Notes: a model not told the origin generated them from the sequence alone. Numbered from the stretch's first letter, positions 24,020 to 34,313 are shown. The stretch: DNA of 64,000 nt from Ctenosaura bakeri (GCA_948474755.1 CAOLHI010002129.1:16001-80000), one strand, 5' to 3'. Numbers and translations are program-made.

Positions 24020-25735
24020 TTTGTTACTGAAGCTGATAACAATGGGAGTGCTGTGAAAGCAGTACCAAAACAAAGATTGTTTAGGTCCACATCTGATTGA
24101 TAATTCTTGAAGGGGCTCAACAACATAGGAATCTCGATGATCCAATTTTGCCCGATCTTGGGGAAGGGCTTGAGCCACCGTTCCAGGCTCCACGGTGAGA
24201 ACAGGCGAGAGAAGGAGCAGTCAGAAACCCCATCACTACTGAAGTGAAGAGAAAGGGAAAGATTTCTCTCCGGCAATTATGTAATAGCATGCAAAAATGG
24301 TGCTGGAATTAAATCCGCGTGGTTAATATCTTCGACTCGACTCGACTGGCTCCCGGCAATAATATGCCATTATGATGTCGAGGAGACCTGTGTTACTCCC
24401 TTTTAAATTAACTGTAGCAATTAGACGAACTTGGACTATGACACCGGAAACAAGTCAACGCTCTTTCCCTTCCCCCGCGCTAAAAAAAAAAAAAAAGTCC
24501 AAAACTTGATTCGCCTCTCGCCCTGCACGATGTGCGTGAAGCGCAGTTTGCAAATATAAAATGGGCCAGAATTGTCCCGAGCTGACATGCCCTTCAAAGG
24601 CCCTTTTTTCCCAGTCCTTTTTTTTTCCCCTCTGGGGGGCGAAGACAGTGCCCTGTTTTAAAGGAAGGCAATCGATTCAGAGCGAGTGTTCTGCCCTAGA
24701 ATCGGTTCACAAAACCCCACTCCCTTGAGTTTTCCTTCCACGGACATAAACGGTGCTTTCCTCCTGCTCGGAGAATGATACTGAAATCAGAGCAACTAAA
24801 TGGGTTTAAACACAGACGCGTTCTGGCTCCAGCCACTAACCCTCGGACCAACCGCGCCATTCGTTTTAAAAATGCCTGAAACTCCTGCGTGCGTAGATGG
24901 ATCACCTTAAAATCTTAAGCCATTGTTCTCTGGGAGTTTGAGCTGAACTTTAAAGGTTTACATTACAAGAGAATAAATGGCGCAGAGGACCCTTGGACGA
25001 CTCGGAAATTAACGGCTTCTATTTTGCTCAACGACTCTATCCCAAATCCACTTTTTCCAACGTCCGTCCCAGTTAGTCCTGAATAGCCAAACTACTCTTT
25101 AAGGCTGCAGTCCTGAAACACGTTTTCTTGGAAGCAGGAAATCGGTGGGACGGACTTTTTCCGAGTTAACCTATTTCACACAATATTGATCTAGGTTTTG
25201 ATTCCGGGATGCACCACTCGATCGGTACCAAATCTTTTTACCAACCCCGTTGCAGGTTAGGGGACCCATTGAGCATAAGATGAGATTTATTATCTCATTT
25301 TAATTTAATATTTAACAATTTAAAATATGTTTGGAATTGCAACTTTAATCGGCTGTATTAATAAATGCTCCCATTTTTAAAAAAACACCCTACAATATGA
25401 AGCATCCAAAAACCAGAGGGGCGGGTTGGAACGCGTTTATACTGAGGTCGATTGCCGAAGAGGCCAAAAGAAACTCATCTTTCAAATCGCTTAAGTGCAA
25501 CGTAATTATTTCCGTTGGGTTTTCTCCGCTGAGCTGCCGCGTGTTAATTTCACGCCTCAGGTCTAAATCCGGGCAGCGCTTCGCTCTGCGGCGGAGAAGA
25601 AGGGGAAAAAATGGACGCGGAAGGAATTGAACTCAGAAATCCCTCCACGACCGCCTTGGGGCGTTTTTGGAAAGAAGCGACCTGCCTCAAAACTCTGGGC
25701 TCAGGGCAATCCGCTGCGCGCCTAATCAAGAGAAA

Positions 25736-25901
25736 GGCCGTTTCCGCACTGCACTGTTATAGTGCTATTGTTCCACTTTCAACATCCTATGGAATCCTGC
25801 GGTTTGCCTGAGGCTCCTCTCTAAATTGCAAACTCCAGGATTTCATAGGATGTTGAAAGTGGAATAATAGCACCGTATAACAGTCCAGTGCGGAAATGGT
25901 C
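25736..25901. mobile_element. palindromic GGCC-MITE, copy 3 (tandem with copy 4)
   Basis: 166 bp, from GGCCGTTTCCGCACTG to CAGTGCGGAAATGGTC. The arms are intact outside and slightly diverged inside (CTGCGGTTTGCC versus GCAAACTCCAGG). It is separated from the next copy by a single T, so a normal 3-bp flank cannot be recognised on the right. Confidence 0.92.
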
Positions 25902-25902
25902 T

Positions 25903-26075
25903 AGCCATTTCCGCACTACACTCTTATATCTCGATTATTCCACTTTCAACATCCTATGAAACCCTGGGGTTTGCAGTTTCGGGAGGGGCCATCCCGAAAC
26001 TGCAAACCCCAGGATTCCATAGGATGTTGAAAGTGGAATAATCACTCTATAAGAGTGTAGTGCGGAATAAAAGTC
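25903..26075. mobile_element. palindromic GGCC-MITE, copy 4 (tandem with copy 3)
   Basis: Both arms carry CACTCTTATA where other copies read GACTGTTATA. The inner arms GGGGTTTGCAGTTTCGGGA and TCCCGAAACTGCAAACCCC are perfect. The right terminus is decayed (GCGGAATAAAAGTC in place of GCGGAAATGGCC). Confidence 0.9.
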
Positions 26076-26359
26076 TCACTGACCTGACTGGATCTGATGT
26101 CTGAGTACTGTGTATATAGATTCTTGCGGTCTAGCTGTGTTCTCTGTAAATCTGCGATCTTAATCCTTTAAAAAAAACGTTAAAAAGGTCAATGGCGAGG
26201 TAGAGTTGGAGGCCCTTTCATTCTACACAATCACAACAATTCAGCAAGAACTTTGCTGAGGATAAACCTCTTCTTCCTATAAAAAAGGAAGAGCAAGAGC
26301 CTTGAAGAGGCCGATCAAGCCTTCCTTGAGAGCAGGGAGAAGCGCATAGGTCGCCTGGA

Positions 26360-26578
26360 CCCTTTCGCTCTACGCAATGTTCATTCTGGCACCATGTTTC
26401 CACTTTAACTGCCGCGGTTTCATAGTATAGAATCCTTCGGGAAGAGGTATTTGCAACTCTTAGCCAGAGGGCTTCTCTAGTGCCTCCCCAGACTACAAAC
26501 TCCAGCATTCCAGAAGGATGCAGCCAGAGCAGTTAAAGTGGAATCATAGCACTATAATTGTGTAAGGTGAACGAGCCC
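26360..26578. mobile_element. older relative of the GGCC-MITE
   Basis: It has CCACTTTAACTGCCGCGG on the left and GCAGTTAAAGTGGAATCATA, then GCACTATAATTGTGTAAGG, on the right. The centre is asymmetric with GACTACAAACTCCAGCATTC. It is more diverged than the neighbouring young copies. Confidence 0.7.
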
Positions 26579-26587
26579 AAGGAGACA

Positions 26588-26789
26588 GGCCATTTCCGCA
26601 CTGCTCTGTTATGGTGCTATTAATCCACTTTCAACATCCTACAAAATCCAGGGGTTTGCAGTTTAGGGAGGGACATTTAGACTTCTCAGCCAGAGAGCTC
26701 TTTGGTCTCAGTAAACTACAAACCCCAGAATTCCACAGGAGGTTGAAAGTGAAATAACATCACTATAGCAGGGTATTGTGGGAATGGTC
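26588..26789. mobile_element. GGCC-MITE, long asymmetric subtype, copy 5
   Basis: 202 bp with GGCCATTTCCGCACTG and GGGAATGGTC ends. The centre is unpaired (CTTCTCAGCCAGAGAGCTCT) and the right arm reads AAACTACAAACCCCAGAATT. It is flanked by ACA duplications (26585-26587 and 26790-26792). It is the same subtype as 32874-33075. Confidence 0.92.
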
Positions 26790-27194
26790 ACAGAAAACAT
26801 ATGTTAATTTTCCTTTCTCTTTCTGTGGCTCAACTTTCCTCCCAGGTCTCCTTGTTGAATCCTACCTTGACTCACCACTGCATCCTGTCTGCTCTAATGC
26901 GGTCTTAGCATGTTAAAAGGGTTCTCCCAGCTTCATGTGTTACACAAAAGGCTGCCAGCCTATACACACTTTACTGGACCTCACTAAGTCTGAGGACATA
27001 TGCAAAGAATTGTTCTGAACGATGCTAACTGCTTTTAAATCAGGTTTAAGTTCTTTGACTTCAAGGGGGAAATGCCTATCTGTTACAAACAGTATTTTAA
27101 AAATGGGTTGGTCTAACCACAGTCAGGAGGTGGGTGTGATTTTTATTCCTGAAATATCTGATTTGGACCCAGAACTCACTCTGAAGTAAGGAGC

Positions 27195-27500
27195 TGGCCA
27201 GCTACAGCAAGACTTTCCCTTGTTGCAACAGCTCCACTGGCTATGTTGTCCTGCACAATTCAACCTGCTAGTTATAACCTATAAAGCCCTATATAGTTTG
27301 GGTGCAGGCTATCTGACAGACCATAAACTGAGAGGCCACATCTCCACCTATGATCCTGCCCTTGTTTTGAGATCTTCTGAGGGAGATGCTTCTCTCCCTC
27401 CTTCATCTCACAGGTACATCTGATAGGAACCGAGGAGAGGGCCTTCTCAGTGGCTGCTCCCAGGCTCTAGAACTCTTACATGCAGTAATGGCAGTTAAAG
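27195..27500 (+). mobile_element. L2 LINE fragment (ORF2 C-terminus)
   Basis: The open stretch at 27220-27423 encodes LHWLCCPAQFNLLVITYKAL and then YSLGAGYLTD. This corresponds to the conserved LHWLPV..QFK.L.LTYKALNGLGP..L segment at the C-terminus of L2-type retrotransposons. The following DNA continues with GAGAGGGCCTTCTCAGTGGC (RAFSV) and GCTCCCAGGCTCTAGAACTC (APRLWN-like). The frame is broken. A SINE-type tail (TTGGAAACGACTTGAAAGCA) follows at about 27509-27530. Confidence 0.8.
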
Positions 27501-27731
27501 AGCCCTGACAGCATAAATTGGAAACGACTTGAAAGCACATGAAGACAAGGACATAGCATTATAACTGTGTAGTATGAAAGTGCTCCAATTTCTTCTCTGG
27601 GCCCAAGAGCACAGTTGGCTTAGTTCTTTTGGTAGAAGCTATGGGGATTCTGGTGTGTGAGGGGGAGCGGCAGAGAATATGAGAAAGCCAGTTTCATTCA
27701 TACATATATCTTCCTGGTTCTGCAAAGCCTG

Positions 27732-27925
27732 TGGTTGTTGTGTGCCTTCAAGTCCTTTCCGATTTCTTGAGACCCCAGGGCAAAGCTATCATGGGGTTTT
27801 CTGGGGCTGAGAGTGTGTGATACGCCCAAGATCACCCAGTGGGTTTCCACAACACAACATCTGATGGAACTCTGATCTCCAGGATCCTTGTCCAAAGCTC
27901 AAACCACTACACCAGGCTGGCTTTC
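27732..27925 (-). mobile_element. tRNA-derived SINE (Sauria/Squam type)
   Basis: Minus strand: AGCCTGGTGTAGTGGTTTGA (tRNA-like head with A-box), then a body with GGTGATCTTGGGCGTATCAC, and a tail with GACTTGAAGGCACACAACAA. Full length and diverged. Confidence 0.85.
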
Positions 27926-28221
27926 TCTTCTCAGCTAGGCTCCTCTTTTCCATCCATCTCTGGAAGAGGTCAACCTAGACATCTATGGAAGCAAAATGGC
28001 TCTGATTCCATTTGAACAGAACTGATTTGAAGCATTGAAAATCATGGAGGCAAGAAACAAGGGTGAGGGAAACTGCTGGTGGAGCAAGGCCAGTATTCCT
28101 TCTGGGCCTGGGGAAAAGGTGGGAGAAGCTATCATGGACCGCCCCCCCCCAAGAAAAATGTTCTCAGGTTTTGGTGGGAGGAACAAGCACAGGGGAAGAA
28201 GACCTGGGATGGGGGAGGGAG

Positions 28222-28450
28222 GTTTGCAGGGGTGATCTGTTTCACACAAAACAATTAGGGCGCTATGCATTCTATTTAACTGCCTGGCAAGGTCCTGCGG
28301 AATCCTGGGATTTGTAGTCTGAGGAGGGGCTAGAGCTGTGGGCCTAAGAATTCTATATGCCCCTCCCTAGGCTCCAAATTCTATGATTTGATAGGATGCA
28401 ACCGTTCCAGCCCAAGTGAGATAATTATTGTAGGGCAAAAGAGACCTAAA
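28222..28450. mobile_element. old relative of the GGCC-MITE
   Basis: Landmarks are GCATTCTATTTAACTGCC, CGGAATCCTGGGATTTGTAG and, on the right, CCTAGGCTCCAAATTCTATG, ATAGGATGCAACC and ATAATTATTGTAGGG. Arms are degraded and the ends approximate. Confidence 0.55.
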
Positions 28451-28768
28451 CCGATTTCGTATTAGTTACTGTTTCTACACGAAAACATCCATCTTTGAGA
28501 CTAACCAGTCCTGAAAGCAGCTAATTTTGGGGGATGCTCGCCTCTGCCACCCATACTGGAAAATTACAATCTTTCCTATGGATGCCAATTAGAGAGCGAC
28601 CACAAGGCAATGAATTCAATTTCGCCTTATGTACCTACCGCAAAACACTCCCTCTTCCCATCTCTGTGGTGGTGAGGCTGAAAAAATCTGCAAAGAATGG
28701 GAAGCATTACTTTATCCCTCAGAATCCCGTCTCTCTTTTTAGGATGGGTTTTCCCAGTTCCCCTCTTT

Positions 28769-28885
28769 GGCCATTACCGCTCTAGACTGTTATAGGGCGA
28801 GTAGTCCACTTTCAACATCCCCGGGATTCCATAAGATGTTGAAACTGGAATAATAGCACTATAACAGTCTAGTGCGGAAATGGCC
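28769..28885. mobile_element. palindromic GGCC-MITE, miniature copy 6
   Basis: A 117-bp copy in which the inner part of the palindrome is missing: the left arm ends TTTCAACATCC and joins CCGGGATTCCATAAGATGTTG. The ends are intact, and the TTT duplications (28766-28768 and 28886-28888) are perfect, so it either moved in this short form or lost the centre after insertion. Confidence 0.93.
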
Positions 28886-29441
28886 TTTGTTTAAGTGTCC
28901 AGGTTTAAGGATGTTTGCACTAGTGCCCTGCTTTTCAAAATCTTTGCTCGCCTTCCTGGACCGGGGAAGATCGGCCTTTTTTTTTCCTCCTTAGCCCGTC
29001 CTTCCTTTCCTTCTACAAGGCGCGTTTCCTGAGCCCATTGTTCCTTTCTCTCCACGCAACGTGTTTTCTTACCTCGCTGCTCCCTTGTCTCTATTGGGCG
29101 CGTGTTTATGTGTGGAGGCGGGTGTGCGGCGGGTCCTTCATTTAGCACGGAAGCCCTGATCCCCGGGACAGTTAGGATGGGACTATTTGGACTTCGCCCC
29201 GGCAGGGAGAAAGTCGCCCTCGCGAGCCAGCCCCCTCGGGGGATGCTCTGGAAGATCGTGGATGCCTTTGGGGGTTCTGCTCACCTGTCCCGCGTCCTCC
29301 GAGGGAGCTGGAAGGGAAAGGAAGCACCGCTCCAAAATGTGGCAAGGATCTGGATAAACAAATTCGCAGGAGAGAGGAGAGGAAGTCCGTCTGTGGCTGT
29401 GCAACCTCCATATTCAGCTACAATATAATAACAGAATGCTC

Positions 29442-29496
29442 TTATCTTGCACGCCCTGAGAAGATAATCGCTCTCTTGACTGATTTGTTGTTATCT
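29442..29496. promoter_or_regulatory. TAL1: cluster of three GATA motifs, candidate enhancer
   Basis: TTATCT (29442-29447), AGATAA (29462-29467) and TTATCT (29491-29496) fall within 55 bp in repeat-poor DNA about 2.6 kb downstream (in the TAL1 sense) of the predicted first exon. TAL1 is regulated by GATA factors in blood lineages (established). Function at this spot is inference. Confidence 0.4.
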
Positions 29497-29640
29497 TTGC
29501 GCTTGTCTTTTTGATTGTTAAAAAGAAGGGTGGGGACGTTATGGAGACAATCAAATCTTCCTGTCCTAAAGAGCCATTTAAAATTTAAATTTCAGTACAT
29601 TCATGAACTAAAAAATTAAAAGCCAGCACCAATATGCTAT

Positions 29641-29669
29641 GCGCGCGCGCACACACACACATACACACA
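29641..29669. repeat. (GC)n(AC)n alternating tract, potential Z-DNA
   Basis: GCGCGCGCGC followed by ACACACACAC and ATACACACA: alternating purine-pyrimidine in the TAL1 5' region. Confidence 0.85.
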
Positions 29670-31894
29670 TCTTCTTGGCCACAATCAGAAATTAGAGATT
29701 GGGGTGACTCTCCTATTCTTCAACAGGGTTTACTGTGAAGGCACCAATCATATATGCGGGAATAATTCAATCTTGTGATCGTATACTGTATCCCTGTCAT
29801 CGCATACTTCCTGTGAATCCATAAACACTAGAATACTTATATTTTAGAGATATAATTGCGGGCCTGATCCGAAACCCCAGTTGGAGAAGACCCACTGATT
29901 CAGTGGATTTACCTATATGTTCACTCACCGAGTTCCCAGTTATTTAATGGATTTACTCTAGGCAGGACTGACTAATCGGTACGATTTAGGCCATAATGCG
30001 AGTATTTAATACTAAACTCCATTGCTAACCGATTGTAGATAAACAAACAGGACGCTTTCTGTCTCAGAAGACACTATTTACCGCCCCCCCCCACACACAC
30101 ACCTTTTAGAAGTAGAAGACTGCTAACATGTGGAAACTGTTTTATTTAAATTGTATTACTCAGAGAGCTAAGAGTAAATACAACCTGCCTGGACTATTCT
30201 TGGCTCTTCGATCTCTCTGAGAAAACAAGGTTTGAAATGGGAGCGAGGAGGAGAAGAGGGAGACGCTATTTTGACAAAGAAAGAAAGAAAGGAGGAGGAA
30301 GAAGAAAAAAGAAAGGGAAAGGGAAAAAAATGAGGAAAGACATTTTATCCAAAAACGTTCAGAATTAGAGTTCTTAAAAGACAAGTGACAGAAAAGGGGA
30401 GATATTTTTGTTCCAAATATTATAACCAATGCTTCGGTGTCGGTGCCTGCTTTTCCAGCCCACCCTTGTGTTGTGCGGAAGTTACATTTAGCATATAACG
30501 CCCGATGTTATATGATTCCGCCACGCTGATAAATATTGCTCTAAAAGCAGGGCGCTGAAGCAAACATTGGCTTCCTCAGCATGACACAGATGCAAACCTG
30601 TGCAGGATCAGTGGTGGTTTTCTTTAACAAAAATAACCCTCTCTCTCTAAATATATATATGCCTACACACACATATCCGTTATGTGCCTTGTGCGTGTCT
30701 GTATGTGTGACTTAGATTAGCCACCCGCCTTTTCTCTTCTTCCAAAACGCTGGCAATCGCGCACAAATGCAAGGCGGTCCAGCTCGACTTTTCAGGACCG
30801 GTTCCTTCGGTCTCTGCAGAAGGGCAATTACTGAGCGCCCCTCCCCGTTCTTCTCTTTGGGTTTCCCTTCCCTGCAGCACTTCACCCTCGAAACACCGAT
30901 TAATTTCCCATCTCTGCAAATCGAATTGTCATGCCACAGGGGAGAGACTCGCAAGGAAATGCGGATTCCTGCAAATCAAGAGGTCTTCATCCTCCGGACC
31001 GCGAGCCCTGCTTTTGCCGCGAGGGCCCGATCCCATTTTCTTGTGTTTTACCCTCACAAAGATATTTGTGTTGTTACCGTCGATCCTCAAATCCAACCCC
31101 GCTGCCATATTCCGATGGCATCCGATGGTACGTTGGTGATGGAATCTTCTGACACATCTCCTTAGAAGTAATTCCCACTGAACTCAACGGGAATTACTCC
31201 CAGGTTGATACGCGTGGCTTGGAGTCTAACTGTAATATATCAGAAGCGAACCCTCGGTCCCTCGACTTTATTCTGCAGTTGCTCTTTGTCGGCTAGTTAC
31301 CCGGAAAAAAAAAACAGCAGTAAAATCTTCCCTCCTTCTATAAAGCACAGATTCGGATTCAAAACGGTTTATAAGAAATTGCCTCTCCGCTTCGGGATCC
31401 CGGCCTCGTCTCCTGAACTATTGTTCGCCTGGCCTTGTTGGGAATTGCCCAGTGTTTTGCAAACGGAAACCATATCTCTTGCCACCAAATAAACAAATTA
31501 TATTTTAAAAAAATACAGATATTTTTAGTATTTCTCTCTCCGCGCCATTTAATCTTCCTAGGAGAGACAATATGTAGTGGCTGGGAGTATAAGAAAAGGC
31601 ACCCAGGCGCACCCTGCCTAGACACACCTACATACATTGGGGCGGGGGACTATAAGGGGGAAAAAAATCATATTTTAGGAAAGGTGCAGTTACCTTTTTT
31701 TTTTTAAGTGTACATGTCTTAGCACACCCCATCTCCCGAAATATTCAACGCATTATTCCGGGACCAGTGACTGCAAAGCAAAATGCAGAAGGAGCAGAGG
31801 GAGGGAGAAACCCGTGAGAAAATAATATCGAGTTCTTACCAAAAAAAAAAAAAACCACACACACAAAAAGCCCCCCTCCTCTCTCTTTACTCAC

Positions 31895-32115
31895 CATTTG
31901 CTTTTCATTGGTGAAAATGACTGGAGCCATTTTGTGGCCTATTCATGGCGGCTGGATGTGTGTTTTCTTTTTCTTAAAAAAAAAAAAGGGAAAAAAACCC
32001 GCCTCCCTTTCCTTACTGTAAAGAGGAGAGAGAGAGAGAGAGAGCGCTGGGTGGCTTCACAGCAGCGCCGGGATCTCATTCCCCCATCACGTCCAGTTTC
32101 CTATTTAGTATGGAG
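31895..32115 (-). other. TAL1: candidate TAL1 noncoding first exon (1a region)
   Basis: Downstream of the GATA/Sp1-like promoter there are two good donor sites on the minus strand. One is TTTACA|GTAAGG (exon end 32017) and the other is CAAATG|GTGAGT (exon end 31895). The interval contains a CT-rich run (about 32022-32044) and GCCGCCATGAATAGGCCAC. The start near 32115 is placed about 33 bp downstream of the proximal GATA motif by analogy to mammalian promoter 1a. Exon ends are predictions, and either donor, or both, could be used. Confidence 0.4.
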
Positions 32116-32190
32116 AGCGGAACATTGGAGCAATGTGGCCAGGAGAGATAAGGCGCTCGCCGTGGCCCGCCTGCCCTGATAAGCCCCTAA
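32110..32190 (-). promoter_or_regulatory. TAL1: predicted TAL1 promoter 1a with paired GATA sites
   Basis: On the minus strand, CTTATC (32183-32178) and CTTATC (32152-32147) are 31 bp apart and enclose GGGCAGGCGGG, an Sp1-like box. Mammalian TAL1 promoter 1a, as I recall it, has GATA motifs near -65 and -33 with an Sp1 site near -59, which gives nearly the same spacing. Surrounding CpG content and the position upstream of TAL1 fit. No TATA box is seen. Confidence 0.65.
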
Positions 32191-32873
32191 ACCCATTATT
32201 TATGAAATGATTCATTATTATTTGGCAATTTTATCGAAGGAAAGCGGAAAATTATTGCAGGGATATGCAGAGAGAGGAACTTTGGAATGCACGCCTTATA
32301 GCTTTTTTAGACGTGTGTGTTTGCGCGCTGAGAGGCGCTTTTTTAAAAGAGGAGAGAGAAGAGACGATGAAGGGGCGGGAGTCATAAAATATGCGCCAGG
32401 ACTGACCACATTTGAATAACGAGCCTTTCTTTTCGCTTTCTTTGGAGGTCATTATCCACCGCCCCCCCCACTTCACCCCACCCGTCCATTAAATATGGAA
32501 TACCGCCCCGGCTCTTAATTTAATTTAATGAGCCAAAATAAAAAGGGTCGAGATACCAAAAGGAGGAGAAGTAAATGTGTGTGTGATGTTTAAAAAAAAA
32601 AAATCAGTGACTGAGTGGAACTGTTTGCTTGCCACAATTTAGGAAACAAAGGAAATTGATATTTGGAATCTCCCCCAGCCAAACAACATTGTTCACCCTG
32701 GGCAGAAGCTGGTGAGATCGTTTGGATGAATTTGATCTCTGATGGAGTGGAGGCCAGAAAGGAAAGGAGGGCGCGGAGAGTGCTGGTTTCGGGACAAAAG
32801 CTTATTAGTATGTAGTAGCAGTCCTAGTAATGATAATTTGCCCTGTTATCGGAGGATATCTCATTGATTCCTA

Positions 32874-33075
32874 GGCCATTTCCGTACTAGACTGTTATAG
32901 TGCTATTAATACACTTTCAACATCCTATGGAATCCTCGGTTTTGCAGTTTGGAGAGAGGCATTTAGAATTCTCAGCCAGAGAACTCTTTGGACTCAGTAA
33001 ACTACAAACCCCAGAATTCCACAGTTCCTTGAAAGTGGAATAAAAGCACTATAACAGTCTAGTGAAGAAATGGCC
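32874..33075. mobile_element. GGCC-MITE, long asymmetric subtype, copy 7
   Basis: 202 bp with CTA duplications on both sides (32871-32873 and 33076-33078). It shares the unpaired centre CAGCCAGAGAACTCTTTGGA and the right-arm box AAACTACAAACCCCAGAATT with 26588-26789. It lies about 0.7 kb upstream of the predicted TAL1 promoter. Confidence 0.93.
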
Positions 33076-33182
33076 CTAGATTCTAGGATACAATCCGAAC
33101 TGCTGACAGTCTCCAGTTCGTAACACTGGGTAGGCTGTGAAACCAATAATAATAATAATAATATCAGCAAGAGGAGGAGGAG

Positions 33183-33183
<1 letters not shown>

Positions 33184-33237
<54 letters not shown>

Positions 33238-33238
33238 A
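33184..33238. repeat. (GAT)n trinucleotide repeat
   Basis: About 18 GAT units, preceded by AATAATAATAATAATAAT (33145-33162). Minus-strand frames through it give poly-His or poly-Ile and are not genes. Confidence 0.95.
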
Positions 33239-33724
33239 TAGGATTTCCTGATGAATCCGTTTAAACCTTTTCCTGGGATGTGCCAATGTCTTTGGGAATG
33301 GGCAAACTGTAAGCTGTATTGGGGACGAGATTTCTGAACAGAGTGGAGACAAGGAGAACTGTAGGAGACAGATACTGAACTAAATTTACTAAGATGGCAG
33401 TGAAGGGAGAGGGACACACCGTCCATATTCGATCATGCACAGAGGTGGAGATGATGAAAGAGTTGTGGAGGAACTAGGGAGGGGAACGCTTGCAAACAAA
33501 TCTTCCTTTTATTCCCCCAGCTAGGGCTATTCACGTACTTTCCTTGCAACTGATTCAGTTCAGTGGAACAGAGGATTTGGAAACAGATTACACATCAAGT
33601 TAAAAGGTTTCTGTTAAATTTTACACAGCGGTTCTTTTCCACTGTAAAAGCAGTAGGAATTAGGGTAGGTCAATGAACGACGTTTTAAAGAAGATTGTAT
33701 CCCATGCTACCAAGCTCAGTCTTA

Positions 33725-33877
33725 ACAACTGATGCTTTGTTATGTCCCTTCAGGTCGTTTCTGACTTAAAGCAACCCTTAGGAAAACCTATCAAGAGGTT
33801 TTCAGAGGCTGAGAATGTGTGATGTGCCCAAAGTCACCCAGTGGGTTTCCATGGCCCAGCGGGGGAATGGAACCCTT
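33725..33877 (-). mobile_element. tRNA-derived SINE, head missing (interrupted by GGCC-MITE)
   Basis: The tail and body are recognisable (CCTTCAGGTCGTTTCTGACTT, abbreviated; GTGCCCAAAGTCACCCAGTG; GGGTTTCCATGGCCCAGCGG). The tRNA-like head that should follow GGAACCCTT is absent because a GGCC-MITE half begins at 33878. No SINE remainder is found on the far side. Confidence 0.75.
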
Positions 33878-33963
33878 GGCCATTTCCGCACTAGACTGTT
33901 ATAGCGCTATTATTCCACTTTCAACATCCTATGGAATCCTGGGGTTTGCACTTTAGAGAGGCC
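33878..33963. mobile_element. GGCC-MITE, single arm only, copy 8
   Basis: An 86-bp piece that is almost exactly one arm, from GGCCATTTCCGCACTAGACT to GGGGTTTGCACTTTAGAGAGGCC (both abbreviated to landmarks). The second arm is absent and the sequence then changes to unrelated DNA. Confidence 0.9.
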
Positions 33964-34313
33964 AAATAAGAAAAGTGTGTCTCTCCACACTCCCCACTGA
34001 CATTTTCCTACCTTCCCCTTCATTTCTAGCGTTGCACGGAGTGCAACATTGAAAAGGCATTCACATCTAGAACTCTTATCTGCTCACGTTCACGTGGGAA
34101 ATTTGCCTCTTCCTTTGCTTTACATGACTGAACTTTATTTCTAAATCTTTAAAGTTTTAAGTTACCACAATGCTTAGCAACCTGGGGATTGAAGAAAAAT
34201 TTTATTTGCAGGGCAGAATTTTTATTTGGGGTGTAATGCCTTTGTTTCCCCACCCCCACCCCGATACTCATTCTCCCCAAGGCGTTTGTTTCGCTTAAAT
34301 AAAGCTGTTGCAA

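Larger units (their letters stand above)
22643..32016 (-). other. TAL1: TAL1 5' region: intron(s) between noncoding first exon and coding exon 1
   Basis: No protein-coding exon is recognised. The interval holds the purine-rich part of the CpG island, a cluster of foldback elements (23841-24019, 25736-26075, 26360-26578, 26588-26789, 28222-28450, 28769-28885), an L2 fragment (27195-27500), a tRNA-type SINE (27732-27925) and a triple GATA cluster (29442-29496). A relatively repeat-poor, CpG-containing stretch at 29,700-32,000 may hold regulatory sequence. Additional noncoding TAL1 exons are expected here but cannot be placed with confidence. Confidence 0.6.

Noticed and set aside
21956..24030. 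Long plus-strand open frames over the CpG island (up to 450 codons)
   Set aside because: They are antisense to TAL1 coding exon 1 and continue into purine-rich DNA. Composition (Gly/Arg/Lys/Glu runs) explains the openness, and no conserved domain is seen.
33076..33426. Minus-strand frame with poly-Ile and another with poly-His
   Set aside because: It is a translation of the GAT triplet repeat, not a metal-binding protein.
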